Positions 11,699-20,300 of a stretch of DNA of 64,000 nucleotides are shown here, one piece after another. The DNA lies in NCBI RefSeq assembly GCF_003797825.1, contig NZ_RKME01000007.1, forward strand, positions 1-64,000, read 5' to 3'. The DNA is from Gordonia sp. OPL2. Its GTDB lineage: Bacteria; Actinomycetota; Actinomycetes; Mycobacteriales; Mycobacteriaceae. Under the pieces are notes generated by a model. It was given only the letters and a program-made list of their open reading frames with translations, was not told where the DNA came from and did no database searches. Position 1 is the stretch's first letter. Each line of letters opens with the position of its first letter. Made by a program: the position numbers and the translations under genes.

Positions 11699-12649
11699 TC
11701 ATCGCGGAGGCGGAATCGGTACCGTTACGCCACCTCGTCGGGGGGTGCCGAACCCGCCCGCGTGCAGCACCGCCGACGGGAGCCGTCGACCGAAGACACC
11801 TTCGAGCCACGCACCCGCGTCTTGCAACGCCTCCGTGTCCAGACCGTGCGCGACACCTGTGCGGTCGAGCGCGTATGCGAGGTCCTCGGTGGCGATGTTG
11901 CCGGTCGCATTCGGCGCGAACGGGCATCCGCCGATACCGCCGAGGCTGGAGTCGAGAATCGTGACACCCGACTCGACCGCGGCAAGCGCGTTGGCGATGC
12001 CGCAGCTGCGGGTGTCATGGAAGTGGGCGCGCAGCGACATATCCGACGGCACGAGATCGGCGGCCACCGCGAACCGTTCGTGCACATCCCTCGGCACGGC
12101 GACGCCGATCGTGTCGGCCAGCGACAGCTCGGTCGGCGCCTCCTCGAGGACCCGGGCGAGGATCGAGCGCAGCCGTTCGAGGGACACCTCCCCCTCGAAC
12201 GGACATCCGAACGCGACGGCGATGGTCAGGTTGGCGCTCACCCCCGCCTCCCTTGCCGTCCGCGCGATCCGATGCCAGATCCCGACACCGCCGTCGATGT
12301 CGGTGCCCTGGTTGCGCTCACTGAAGGTGTCGGTGCAGTGGACCACCGCATTGATCTCGCCGACCCCGGCCGCGATCGCACGATCGAGGCCGCGCTCGTT
12401 CAGAACGAGTGCGCTGTAGGCGATCCCGTCATCGGCGGGCAATCGGGCCACGAGGTCTTCGGCGTCGGCCATCGCCGGCACCTTGCGCGGATGCACGAAG
12501 CTCGTCACCTCGACACGGCGCGCACCGAAATCGACTGCACGGCTGACGAGTTCGCGTTTCTGCGCCGTCGTCAGCTCGACCTTCTCATTCTGCAGGCCAT
12601 CGCGCGGGGCGACCTCGACGACGGTCACAGCAGGACCGGTGGCAGTCAT
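11699..12649 (-). CDS. Hydroxymethylglutaryl-CoA lyase family protein
   Basis: Aldolase-type enzyme of 316 aa that would cleave HMG-CoA to acetoacetate and acetyl-CoA, the last step of leucine breakdown. The TIM-barrel begins VEVAPRDGLQNE with the metal/catalytic residues R-D, followed by EVTSFVHPRKVPAMAD, HFHDTR (metal His) and GGIGGCPFAPNATGNIATED holding the lid cysteine. All expected active-site residues are visible. No other leucine genes lie nearby. It is transcribed divergently from the TetR gene at 12787. The tail codons lie inside one copy of a 30-bp direct repeat whose other copy is just past the stop. Confidence 0.93.
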   Translation of the reverse strand: MTATGPAVTVVEVAPRDGLQNEKVELTTAQKRELVSRAVDFGARRVEVTSFVHPRKVPAMADAEDLVARLPADDGIAYSALVLNERGLDRAIAAGVGEINAVVHCTDTFSERNQGTDIDGGVGIWHRIARTAREAGVSANLTIAVAFGCPFEGEVSLERLRSILARVLEEAPTELSLADTIGVAVPRDVHERFAVAADLVPSDMSLRAHFHDTRSCGIANALAAVESGVTILDSSLGGIGGCPFAPNATGNIATEDLAYALDRTGVAHGLDTEALQDAGAWLEGVFGRRLPSAVLHAGGFGTPRRGGVTVPIPPPR

Positions 12650-12786
12650 GAGGTCAGCCTACTCATCGCGCTGAGCACGCCGTGCCCGCGCTCACCGATG
12701 CATAATTCAGACAATGTCGCCGCGAGCGTCGCCGCGCATCCACATGGCCGACCCGGCGGAGACCGGCAGGACGGGAGTCGAGGTTG

Positions 12787-13416
12787 GTGCCACCGACCAC
12801 CAAGGGACGACGGACCGAGGCGGCGTTTCTCGACGCCGCCCGTCGGACGTTCGCCGAGAAGGGCTACCTGAACACGAAGATCGCCGATATCGCCGAGGCC
12901 GCGGGGCGGTCGACGGCCTCGTTCTACACCTACTACGACAACAAGGAGCAACTGCTCGAGGCATTGCTCGAGCAATTCAGCACCGGGGTCGTCGAGGACG
13001 CCCTGCGCGCCAAACACATCGACCCTGAGGCGGGTGTCCGTGCGGCGGTGTCCGCGTACTGGACCCATTACCGCGAGTACCTGCCGGAGATCATCGGACT
13101 GTTCCAGATGTCGATGCTCGACGAGACATTCCGGAAACGGTGGCGGGAGAAGCGGGCGTCCGGGATCGAGCAGATCCTCTCCGGGCTCGAGGGCGCCGAC
13201 CGCGCGGGCCATCGCGTGGATCTGCCGCTACCGCTGCTCGCGTCGGCACTCGTGTCGACCCTCGAAGCGAGTTGCTGGATGTGGCTGACCGCCGACGGCG
13301 ACATCGGCGTGGATCAGCCCGATGACGAGGCGGCGATCGATGTGCTCACCGCGATCTGGTTCCGCACCGTGTACGGCCGGGGACCGCAGGCAGGCCATCC
13401 GCGGACGGCCGAATAG
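12787..13416 (+). CDS. TetR-family transcriptional regulator
   Basis: DNA-binding regulator, about 209 aa. The N-terminal helix-turn-helix reads TFAEKGYLNTKIADIAEAAGRSTASFYTYY around residues 16-47, a classic TetR pattern. The C-terminal ligand domain includes a WLTA segment common in actinobacterial TetRs. No ATG is available in frame; GTG at 12787 (or TTG at 12784) follows a GGAG. It ends 10 bp before the GlxA-type regulator, suggesting co-transcription, and is divergent from the HMG-CoA lyase gene, a plausible target. Confidence 0.9.
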   Translation: MPPTTKGRRTEAAFLDAARRTFAEKGYLNTKIADIAEAAGRSTASFYTYYDNKEQLLEALLEQFSTGVVEDALRAKHIDPEAGVRAAVSAYWTHYREYLPEIIGLFQMSMLDETFRKRWREKRASGIEQILSGLEGADRAGHRVDLPLPLLASALVSTLEASCWMWLTADGDIGVDQPDDEAAIDVLTAIWFRTVYGRGPQAGHPRTAE

Positions 13417-13426
13417 ATTACTGACC

Positions 13427-14434
13427 ATGAGGACTGTGCGGCCCACGGATCGGGCTCACCGGCGTATCGGCATCGTGGTGTTCGACGGGGTCAAGATCCT
13501 CGACTACGCCGGACCGGCCGAGGTGTTCGTGGAGGCCAACCAGTTCTCCGGCGACTACGAGGTCGTCACGCTGTCGCCGTCGGGCGGCGAGGTGTCCACG
13601 TCGGTGGGCGCCCGGCTCTCCACCGAACCGATCGCCGGTTCGGGAGCCTTCGACACCGTTCTGATCGCGGGCAGTGAGCTGCCGCCGCCCGTCTTCGTGA
13701 CCGACGATCTGATCGCGTCGGTGCGCCAGATCTCGACTCGCACGCGCCGGCTGGCCTCGATCTGCACCGGTTCGTTCGTGCTCGCAGCGTGCGGCCTGCT
13801 CGATGGGCGGGTGGCGACCACCCACTGGAAGTTCACCGCCGACCTGGCCCATCGGTATCCGGCCGTGCGCGTCGATCCGGACGCCATCCATGTGCGCGAC
13901 GGCGACATCTACAGTTCTGCCGGCGTGGTGGCCGGCATCGACCTGAGCCTCGCGCTCGTCGAGGAGGACCACGGTGCCGAGGTCGCTCGCCGCACCGCAC
14001 AGGGGTTGCTCGTCTACATGCAGCGCGGTGGCGGCCAGTCGCAGTTCTCCTCCTCGTTGGCCGGCCCCATTCCGCGGAGCAGTCCGGTGCGCGCGGTCAC
14101 CGATCACGTGCGCGGCAATCCCCATCTCCCGCACACCGTCGGAAGCCTTGCCGCGCACGTCAACGTCAGTGCGCGTCACCTCACCCGGTTGTTCCGCGAC
14201 GAACTCGGGACCACCCCGGCAGGCTTCGTGTCGACCACCCGATTCGAGGTCGCCCAGGATCGGCTGCTGTCAGGGCTCAGTGTGTCCGACGCCGCGCGCG
14301 CCGCAGGCTACGGCAGCGCAGAGGTGATGCGCCGGGCGTTCGTCACGCGTATCGGTATCTCGCCCCGCAAGTATCAGCAGCGATTCGCGACGACGCGACC
14401 GGTCCTGGTCGACGCCGGGAGCATGGCGGGCTGA
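13427..14434 (+). CDS. GlxA/FtrA-type transcriptional regulator (DJ-1/PfpI domain + AraC HTH)
   Basis: Regulator of 335 aa. Residues about 12-190 form a class I glutamine amidotransferase-like (DJ-1/PfpI) sensor domain, beginning RIGIVVFDGVKILDYAGPAEVF and including the nucleophile-elbow-like SICTGSFVLAACGLLDG. Residues about 225-325 contain two AraC-type helix-turn-helix motifs (GSLAAHVNVSARHLTRLFRDELGTTP, then SVSDAARAAGYGSAEVMRRAF). It follows the TetR gene by 10 bp and precedes the hydrolase gene by 170 bp. Target and inducer are unknown. Confidence 0.92.
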   Translation: MRTVRPTDRAHRRIGIVVFDGVKILDYAGPAEVFVEANQFSGDYEVVTLSPSGGEVSTSVGARLSTEPIAGSGAFDTVLIAGSELPPPVFVTDDLIASVRQISTRTRRLASICTGSFVLAACGLLDGRVATTHWKFTADLAHRYPAVRVDPDAIHVRDGDIYSSAGVVAGIDLSLALVEEDHGAEVARRTAQGLLVYMQRGGGQSQFSSSLAGPIPRSSPVRAVTDHVRGNPHLPHTVGSLAAHVNVSARHLTRLFRDELGTTPAGFVSTTRFEVAQDRLLSGLSVSDAARAAGYGSAEVMRRAFVTRIGISPRKYQQRFATTRPVLVDAGSMAG

Positions 14435-14604
14435 GCGTCGGCGGCCACACTCGTGGTCGCAATCGTGGGATTTGTGTCGGGAGAAGTGGGACACGCGGAC
14501 CCTCATCTGCGGCAGACTCGACTCTGTCGGTCCCGAATCGCCATCTGCGCGGGGTCGACGCGCCCATCCCCTTGCCGCATCTCATCACTCGAAGGAGTGC
14601 CACC

Positions 14605-15429
14605 ATGCCCACGATCACCACCCCCGACGGCGTCGAGATCTTCTACAAGGACTGGGGAACCGGCCAACCCATCGTCTTCAGCCATGGTTGGCCGCTGTCC
14701 TCCGACGACTGGGACACGCAGATGATGTTCTTCCTCGACCATGGTTACCGGGTCATCGCCCACGACCGTCGCGGTCACGGACGCTCGACCCAGGTCGCCG
14801 ACGGCCACGACATGGACCATTACGCCGACGATCTCGCCGCCGTCGTCGCACATCTCGATCTCTCGGACGCCATCCACGTCGGTCACTCGACCGGTGGCGG
14901 CGAGGTCGCGCACTACCTGGCGCGACACGGCCAGGACCGCGCCGCCAAAGCCGTCCTGATCAGCTCCGTCCCGCCGATCATGGTCAAGACCGACGCCAAC
15001 CCCGACGGTATCCCCAAGGAGGCGTTCGACGACATCCAGGCGCAGGTGGCCACCCGACGCGCAGACTTCTTCCGTACCTTCGCCGAGGGACCGTTCTACG
15101 GATACAACCGCGACGGTGCAGAGCCGTCCGAGGGGATCATCGCGAACTGGTGGCGTCAGGGCATGATGGGCGGCGCGAAGGCGCATTTCGACGGCGTCGT
15201 CGCGTTCTCACAGACCGATTTCACCTCGGATCTGCAGTCGATCACCATCCCCACCCTGGTCCTGCACGGCGAGGATGACCAGGTGGTCCCGTATCAGAAC
15301 ACCGGTGTGCGTTCGGCAGAACTCCTGCCGAACAGCACCTTGAAGACCTATCCCGGATTCCCGCACGGCATGCCGACCACCGAGGCCGCCGTCATCAACG
15401 CCGACATGCTCGAGTTCTTCCGCCCCTGA
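14605..15429 (+). CDS. Alpha/beta hydrolase (non-heme chloroperoxidase-like)
   Basis: Cytoplasmic hydrolase, 274 aa. The ATG at 14605 follows GAAGGAG. The nucleophile elbow GHSTGGGE (usually GFSTGGGE in perhydrolase/chloroperoxidase members) supplies Ser, the acid is in HGEDDQVVPY and the catalytic His in FPHGMP. The first oxyanion segment is SHGWPLSSDDWD. Members act as esterases or make peracids from acids and peroxide; the natural substrate is not inferable. Possibly controlled by the upstream GlxA-type regulator (inference). Its long upstream open frame is a shadow of that regulator gene. Confidence 0.92.
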   Translation: MPTITTPDGVEIFYKDWGTGQPIVFSHGWPLSSDDWDTQMMFFLDHGYRVIAHDRRGHGRSTQVADGHDMDHYADDLAAVVAHLDLSDAIHVGHSTGGGEVAHYLARHGQDRAAKAVLISSVPPIMVKTDANPDGIPKEAFDDIQAQVATRRADFFRTFAEGPFYGYNRDGAEPSEGIIANWWRQGMMGGAKAHFDGVVAFSQTDFTSDLQSITIPTLVLHGEDDQVVPYQNTGVRSAELLPNSTLKTYPGFPHGMPTTEAAVINADMLEFFRP

Positions 15430-15440
15430 CGGATGGTGGA

Positions 15441-15519
15441 CGGCGCCGGGAGCGAAGCGAGCGGGCCGAATCGGACCGGCGCCGGGAGCGAAGCGAGCGG
15501 GCCTATCGGACCGGCGCCG
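15441..15519. repeat. 36-bp direct repeat with GC-rich core
   Basis: Two units starting at 15441 and 15477 share CGGCGCCGGGAGCGAAGCG plus AGCGGGCC; a third truncated unit starts at 15512. The block fills the space between the convergent hydrolase and GNAT genes. Likely an expanded intergenic element; hairpin-forming GGCGCC cores could contribute to termination. Confidence 0.8.
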
Positions 15520-15535
15520 CGCCGCGCGTGCGGGG

Positions 15536-16159
15536 TCACGGTGGATCACGTTGCAGGATCCACACGGTCGGCCCTCCCGTGACCGTGTAATGCGCGCGCG
15601 GCGTCGTTCGCCATCGTCGCTCGTAGGTGACCGCGAGTTGTGGATCGCATGTCTGCACCACCACCGGCACCCCACCGTCGTCGGCCATCGCGATGACCGG
15701 GTCCACCAGATCGCCGAGCAATCCGCGCCGCCGAGAGGTCCGCTCGACGCCTGCGAAAACAATTCCCAGTGATGTTCCTGCAGGTGACGCTGCGGTTTCT
15801 GCCGTCACCATCTCCTCATACCGTTGCGTGAAGCCTGGTATTCGTGTGATCATCGCAGCGGTGGTCCGTCTCAGGTCCTCCGGATATTCGGTGGGACGTC
15901 GGTTCGGCGGCGACCACAGGATTACGCCGCGCATTGTTCCGTCGTCGCCGACCAATCCACGCGCCCCGTCGGCGACATGAGCGGCGAACAGCGAATCGGC
16001 CCACCAATGGATGACGTCGTCTCCCGGATCGGCCCCCAGTAGCCACCGATAGAGGGGCACCTCACCGATCCCGGTAGCCACGAGTGGCACCGCGATATCC
16101 CGATCTTCCCAGTTCAGGTCGCGTACCGAGACAGATTCGACCCCGACTGTGGAGGTCAT
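15536..16159 (-). CDS. GNAT-like acetyltransferase
   Basis: Protein of 207 aa. Residues about 140-170 (GVERTSRRRGLLGDLVDPVIAMADD) look like the acetyl-CoA binding motif A of GNAT enzymes, followed by a beta strand VPVVVQT and a bulge-type C-terminus. The N-terminal half is poorly conserved to my eye. Substrate unknown. It is divergent from the peptide/ABC exporter locus, sharing the AT-rich 16160-16457 spacer, but nothing proves they work together. Confidence 0.7.
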   Translation of the reverse strand: MTSTVGVESVSVRDLNWEDRDIAVPLVATGIGEVPLYRWLLGADPGDDVIHWWADSLFAAHVADGARGLVGDDGTMRGVILWSPPNRRPTEYPEDLRRTTAAMITRIPGFTQRYEEMVTAETAASPAGTSLGIVFAGVERTSRRRGLLGDLVDPVIAMADDGGVPVVVQTCDPQLAVTYERRWRTTPRAHYTVTGGPTVWILQRDPP

Positions 16160-16259
16160 TCGCGTTCACCCGACAAACGGGGCCACATCTGCGGAAAAGC
16201 CACCATTCCTGACTTCGTACCACACCGGGATGAATCCCCACAATGGTATTCACGCATCG

Positions 16260-16289
16260 TCGGAGTAATTGTTCGTCGCGCTACTCCGA
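16260..16289. promoter_or_regulatory. Inverted repeat in AT-rich leader
   Basis: TCGGAGTA at 16260-16267 is matched by TACTCCGA at 16282-16289, an 8-bp perfect inverted repeat with a 14-nt spacer. It sits in the roughly 300-bp spacer between the divergent GNAT gene and the small-peptide gene and may be an operator or an RNA hairpin. The following bases 16290-16423 are markedly AT-rich for this genome (TTGAAA near 16342 is a possible -35) and probably hold the promoter of the peptide/ABC operon. Confidence 0.45.
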
Positions 16290-16457
16290 GCGACAAGGAT
16301 ACGTCCAAACAATTCTCTGAAAGCGTTGAGATCTTATTCGTTTGAAATCTTCGTGAAATCGTTTTGTGTATGTACAGTGGGCCGCGTGATTCCATTCGCC
16401 CCGCTGCGAAGGAATTACAACAAATGTTGGATCTCAACCTCGAAGATAGGAGCAACC

Positions 16458-16559
16458 ATGGCTGGAAGCATCGACCTCGAAGAGATCTTGGGCGCGGCTC
16501 TGAGCGATCTGGTCACCGGATCCCTCGAAGGTGGAACCGGTGGTGGCGAAACGGAGTAG
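16458..16559 (+). CDS. Small acidic peptide (33 aa), candidate exported peptide or leader of ABC exporter operon
   Basis: A 34-codon ORF whose ATG is preceded by AGGAG with 5-nt spacing. The product begins MAGSIDLEEILGAALSDLV and ends in a Gly-rich acidic tail (residues 24-33: EGGTGGGETE). It has seven acidic residues and no Lys, Arg, Cys or aromatics. Residues 4-23 could form an amphipathic helix. The ABC exporter genes follow 107 bp later on the same strand. It could be a secreted peptide precursor, or a regulatory leader ORF as bmrB is for bmrCD in Bacillus. I do not recognise a family. A second frame starting at ATG 16424 overlaps it but encodes an Arg-rich run typical of a shadow frame. 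Confidence 0.6.
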   Translation: MAGSIDLEEILGAALSDLVTGSLEGGTGGGETE

Positions 16560-16666
16560 TTCTCCGGCGCCATGCCAATACTCGGCGAGCCGTCTCGCGG
16601 CACTCCCCCGCGGGGCGGTTCGTCGGCGTCCACCGACCTCACCGACCAAGGAGCACACCGGCCGCG

Positions 16667-18442
16667 ATGAACGACGTGTCCGTCACGGAGATCCGGGTCC
16701 TCGGCCGGGTCATCGTTCATGCGATCACCGAACATCGAAGGGCCACAGCGGCATTCGTTGTCTGCCAACTGGCTGCGGTGTTCACCACACTTGCGCAGCC
16801 GGCGCTGAACGCCCGCATCATCGACGACGGCATCCTGCGCGGCGACATCGACACGATCAAGCATCTCGCCGTGATCATGACCGGCGTTGCCGTCCTCAAT
16901 CTTCTTGTCTCACTGGGCTCGACATATCTCGCCTCGCATATCTCAGCCTCGGCCGCCCGTGATCTGCGCACCCGTGTGCACACCACCGTCGCGGGCTTCG
17001 GCGACACCGAGGCAGCCCGATTCGGCGTGCCGAGCCTGCTGACACGTTCCACCGGTGACGTCATCAACGTCCAGGCATTCCTGTTCGCCTTCCTGACCAT
17101 CACGGTGACCGCACCATTGATGCTGGTCGGCGCGACGGTGCTGTCGGTGGTCCAGGGCTGGCGGATGGCCCCGGTCGTCGCCGGTGCGGGTGTACTTCTC
17201 GTCATCGTCGTCTCGGTCATCGTGCGCAGGCTGCTCCCCCTGTCCGGACGGCTCCAGCGTTCGGTCGACGCGGTCAACCACACGGTTCGGGAACAGCTCT
17301 CCGGAATCCCCGTCATCCGGACATTCCGGCGCGAGACCACCGAGATCGCGCGGTTCGAAGCGGTGAACTCCCAGCTCACCGACATCTCGTTGCGTGTCGG
17401 CCGCCTGCAGACCGCTCTGCTGCCCGTCGTCACGGTGATCGCGAACCTGGCGACGATCGTGGTCGCCGGAGTCGGAGCCGTGCTCGTTGCCGGCGGCACG
17501 ATGCAGGTCGGCCAGATCGCCGCGTCGACCGGCTATCTCCTGCACCTCCTCGTCGCCGTGTCGATGCTGTCGGTCCTCGCCGGTGTCCTTCCCCGCGCGG
17601 TCGCCAGCGCGTCACGGATCGACGAGGTGCTGCGCACGCCGATGTCCCACTCAGGCCCCTCTCGACGCCCCGCGAACGACGATCGTTCGGCGGGTTCGAC
17701 GGGATCGGCGAGCATCGTCTTCGATTCGGTGACACTGCATCTCGACGGCGCCGAGGCGCCCGCTGTGCGCGACGTGTCGCTGGCGTGCCCCGCAGGACGC
17801 ACCACCGGGCTGATCGGCGGGACGGGCAGTGGCAAGTCCAGCCTCCTGTCGATGGCGATCCGACTGTCCGAGCCCACCGGCGGATGCGTTCGCTTCGACG
17901 GGATGGATGTCGCCGAACTCGGAATCGACTGGTTGCGCGGACGGACCGCCTTCGTCTCGCAGGGCACCTCGCTCATCGCCGGCACCATCGGCGACAATCT
18001 CCGTCTGGGACGCGAGGACGCGTCCGACGACGACCTGTGGGCAGCGTTGTCGGTCGCCGCGGCGGAAGAGTTCGTCGCCACCCGTGCGGGCTGCCTGGAC
18101 GCCCCCGTCGCGCAGGAGGGCCGCAACTTCTCCGGTGGCCAGCGCCAGCGTCTCTCACTGGCGCGGGCCATCGTGCGACGACCGATGGTGTATCTGCTCG
18201 ACGATCCGTTCAGCGCACTCGACGTCGAGACCGAGCAGATGATCATCGCCGGACTCCGTGCAGCACAACCGGAGGCGACGATCGTGATCGCAGCGCAGCG
18301 TGTCTCGTCGGTCCGTCATGCCGAGACGATCGCCGTGCTCGACGCCGGGCGGATCACCGCGGTCGGCAACGATGACTCCCTGATGTCCGCTTCGCCGATC
18401 TACCGGGAACTGGCCGACGCGCAGGCGGCGACCAGTGCCTGA
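16667..18442 (+). CDS. ABC exporter half-transporter 1 (permease-ATPase, degenerate NBD)
   Basis: Half-transporter of 591 aa from ATG 16667 with AAGGAG upstream: an N-terminal six-helix ABC exporter domain (about 15-320) and a C-terminal ATPase (about 345-590). Walker A is GGTGSGKSS (near 384), signature FSGGQRQR (near 488). Walker B reads VYLLDDPFSALD, with Asp replacing the catalytic Glu, and the switch histidine is Gln (IAAQRVSS). This is the mark of the inactive-site partner in asymmetric exporters such as TM287/288 and BmrC. Its signature is intact and would complete the partner's working site. The next gene overlaps it by 8 bp. Substrate unknown; the adjacent peptide is a candidate. Confidence 0.93.
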   Translation: MNDVSVTEIRVLGRVIVHAITEHRRATAAFVVCQLAAVFTTLAQPALNARIIDDGILRGDIDTIKHLAVIMTGVAVLNLLVSLGSTYLASHISASAARDLRTRVHTTVAGFGDTEAARFGVPSLLTRSTGDVINVQAFLFAFLTITVTAPLMLVGATVLSVVQGWRMAPVVAGAGVLLVIVVSVIVRRLLPLSGRLQRSVDAVNHTVREQLSGIPVIRTFRRETTEIARFEAVNSQLTDISLRVGRLQTALLPVVTVIANLATIVVAGVGAVLVAGGTMQVGQIAASTGYLLHLLVAVSMLSVLAGVLPRAVASASRIDEVLRTPMSHSGPSRRPANDDRSAGSTGSASIVFDSVTLHLDGAEAPAVRDVSLACPAGRTTGLIGGTGSGKSSLLSMAIRLSEPTGGCVRFDGMDVAELGIDWLRGRTAFVSQGTSLIAGTIGDNLRLGREDASDDDLWAALSVAAAEEFVATRAGCLDAPVAQEGRNFSGGQRQRLSLARAIVRRPMVYLLDDPFSALDVETEQMIIAGLRAAQPEATIVIAAQRVSSVRHAETIAVLDAGRITAVGNDDSLMSASPIYRELADAQAATSA

Positions 18443-20297
18443 CCGGTCTCGGGACGGTGCGCTTCGGTGGCTGTTGCGTCAGGTGCGCCTGGGCCGGGCA
18501 CGCGGTGGTTGCGTCTCGGTCCTGGCGCTGCTGGCGGCCTGCGGAACCGCCTGTGCGCCGGTCCTCTACGGACTGATCACCGACGTGATCGTCGACGGCG
18601 CCGACGGCACCATGGCGTGGTCCTCCCTCTGGTGGCTGCTCGGGGCGCAGGTCGGCCTGTACTCCGCGGTGTTCGCCTGCACGTTCACCCAGAGCCGGTT
18701 GTTGAACACGGCCGTACAGCGCGCGGCGTATCGCCTGCGCTCGGAGATCGAGCGGGCCGTGCACCGCCTGCCGATGCGTTTCTTCGACTCCACCACGCGC
18801 GGCGACCTGCTCAGCACGATGACGGTGAACACCGACAACGCCACCACCGTCGTCGGGCCGGTCCTGGTGACATTGCCGACGAGCCTGTTCACCATCGTCA
18901 CCGTCACGACACTGCTCTTCGTCCTGTCCCCGACGCTCGCTGCGATCGCGGTGGCCGCGGCTCCGGTGTCGGCGGTCATCGCGCTGCTGGTGGCACGCCG
19001 CGCCCGACCCCACCTGGTCGATCAGTGGACCACCACCGCAGCTCTCACCGGACATGTCGAGGAGGAACTGAGCGCACGGCGGATGATCAGCGCCTACGGT
19101 GCCGAAGAGGTCGCCGCGCGCCGATTCGAGGCCCTCAACGATCGGCTGTTCCGGTCGGTGCGGTCTGCGCAATGGTCGTCCGGAACCCTCGCACCGCTGG
19201 TGACGACGGTCAACGCGCTCGTCTTCCTCGTCCTCGCCGTCGTCGGCGGACTCCAGGTCGTCGACGGCGCGCTCAGCCTCGGTGCGGCCCAGGCCGTGGT
19301 GCTCTTCGCCCAGCAGCTGAGCAGTGCGCTGCGAGAGCTCGCGGGCTTCTATCCGCGTATCCAGTCGGGATCCGTGTCGGCCGGCCGGATCCGCGACCTG
19401 CTCGAGACTCCCGACGACGAGACGACGACGGGCCCGCCGGAGAGCAGTGGTGACCGGGACCCTGTCGACCCGCTCGGGCGAGGAGGCGGGCCGCCCGAAA
19501 TCGTGTTCTCGTCGGTCGATTTCGGGTATCAGCCGGATACGCCCGTGGTGCGGTCGGTCGACATGACGCTGCCGTCCGGTACGACGACCGCGATCGTCGG
19601 TGCCACCGGGTCCGGCAAGACCACCCTCACCCGCCTGCTGCAGGGTTTCTACACACCGGACTCCGGGCGGATTCTGATCGATGGCGTCGACATCGCCCAT
19701 CTCGGACCCGAGCGAACCCGATCGTCGATGGCCGTGGTCACCCAGGAGCCCTGGCTGTTCCATGGCACGATCCGCGACAACATCTCCTACGGTGCGGATA
19801 CCGACGGCGACACCACGCGGGACGGCATGATCCCGGGTGGCGCGCCCGGGGACGACGTGGTGTCCCGGGCCGTCGCCGACGGGCATGTCGCCCAGATCAT
19901 CGCCACACTGCCCGACGGGCTGGACACCGTCGTCGGCCCCGATGCCGACAACCTCAGCTCCGGTGAAAAGCAACTCGTCACCGTCGCGCGCGCGATCGCC
20001 GCACGACCGCGCATCCTCGTCCTCGATGAGGCGACCAGCGCCGCCGATCCGCGGACCGAACTCCTGATCCAGCAGGCCCTGCACCGCTTACGCAGCCACA
20101 CCACCACATTGCTGATCACCCACCGTCTGAGCACGGCGGCCCAGGCCGATCGGATCGTCGTCCTCGACGACGGCCGGGTCGTCGAAACCGGTTCTCACCA
20201 GGAATTGCTGGCCGCCGACGGCATGTATGCGCGGCGATGCCGGACCGATGGAGTACGCGGTTCCGTTGCGCGCGCCGCCCTCGCCGGTAATCCTTGA
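18435..20297 (+). CDS. ABC exporter half-transporter 2 (permease-ATPase, catalytic NBD)
   Basis: Partner half-transporter, 620 aa, starting with GTG at 18435 inside the end of the previous gene. Six transmembrane helices occupy about 20-320; the ATPase domain about 355-600 has Walker A GATGSGKTT, canonical Walker B ILVLDEATSAAD and switch His in LLITHRLS. Its signature is degenerate (LSSGEKQL in place of LSGGQ). Combined with half-transporter 1, one ATP site is complete and the other lacks both the catalytic base and the consensus signature, as in heterodimeric exporters. An insert rich in Asp and Gly lies between the Q-loop and signature. The GNAT gene begins 3 bp after its stop. Confidence 0.94.
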   Translation: MPDRSRDGALRWLLRQVRLGRARGGCVSVLALLAACGTACAPVLYGLITDVIVDGADGTMAWSSLWWLLGAQVGLYSAVFACTFTQSRLLNTAVQRAAYRLRSEIERAVHRLPMRFFDSTTRGDLLSTMTVNTDNATTVVGPVLVTLPTSLFTIVTVTTLLFVLSPTLAAIAVAAAPVSAVIALLVARRARPHLVDQWTTTAALTGHVEEELSARRMISAYGAEEVAARRFEALNDRLFRSVRSAQWSSGTLAPLVTTVNALVFLVLAVVGGLQVVDGALSLGAAQAVVLFAQQLSSALRELAGFYPRIQSGSVSAGRIRDLLETPDDETTTGPPESSGDRDPVDPLGRGGGPPEIVFSSVDFGYQPDTPVVRSVDMTLPSGTTTAIVGATGSGKTTLTRLLQGFYTPDSGRILIDGVDIAHLGPERTRSSMAVVTQEPWLFHGTIRDNISYGADTDGDTTRDGMIPGGAPGDDVVSRAVADGHVAQIIATLPDGLDTVVGPDADNLSSGEKQLVTVARAIAARPRILVLDEATSAADPRTELLIQQALHRLRSHTTTLLITHRLSTAAQADRIVVLDDGRVVETGSHQELLAADGMYARRCRTDGVRGSVARAALAGNP

Positions 20298-20300
20298 CAC

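Noticed and set aside
16424-16666. An 81-codon N-terminal extension of half-transporter 1, starting MLDLN after AAGGA and recalling the LxDLQ leader of class III lanthipeptides
   Set aside because: The run is Arg/His-rich and lacks any Ser/Cys core or nearby modifying enzyme. It overlaps the better small ORF in another frame, and a proper ribosome site and ATG exist at 16667. Its composition is that of a shadow frame.
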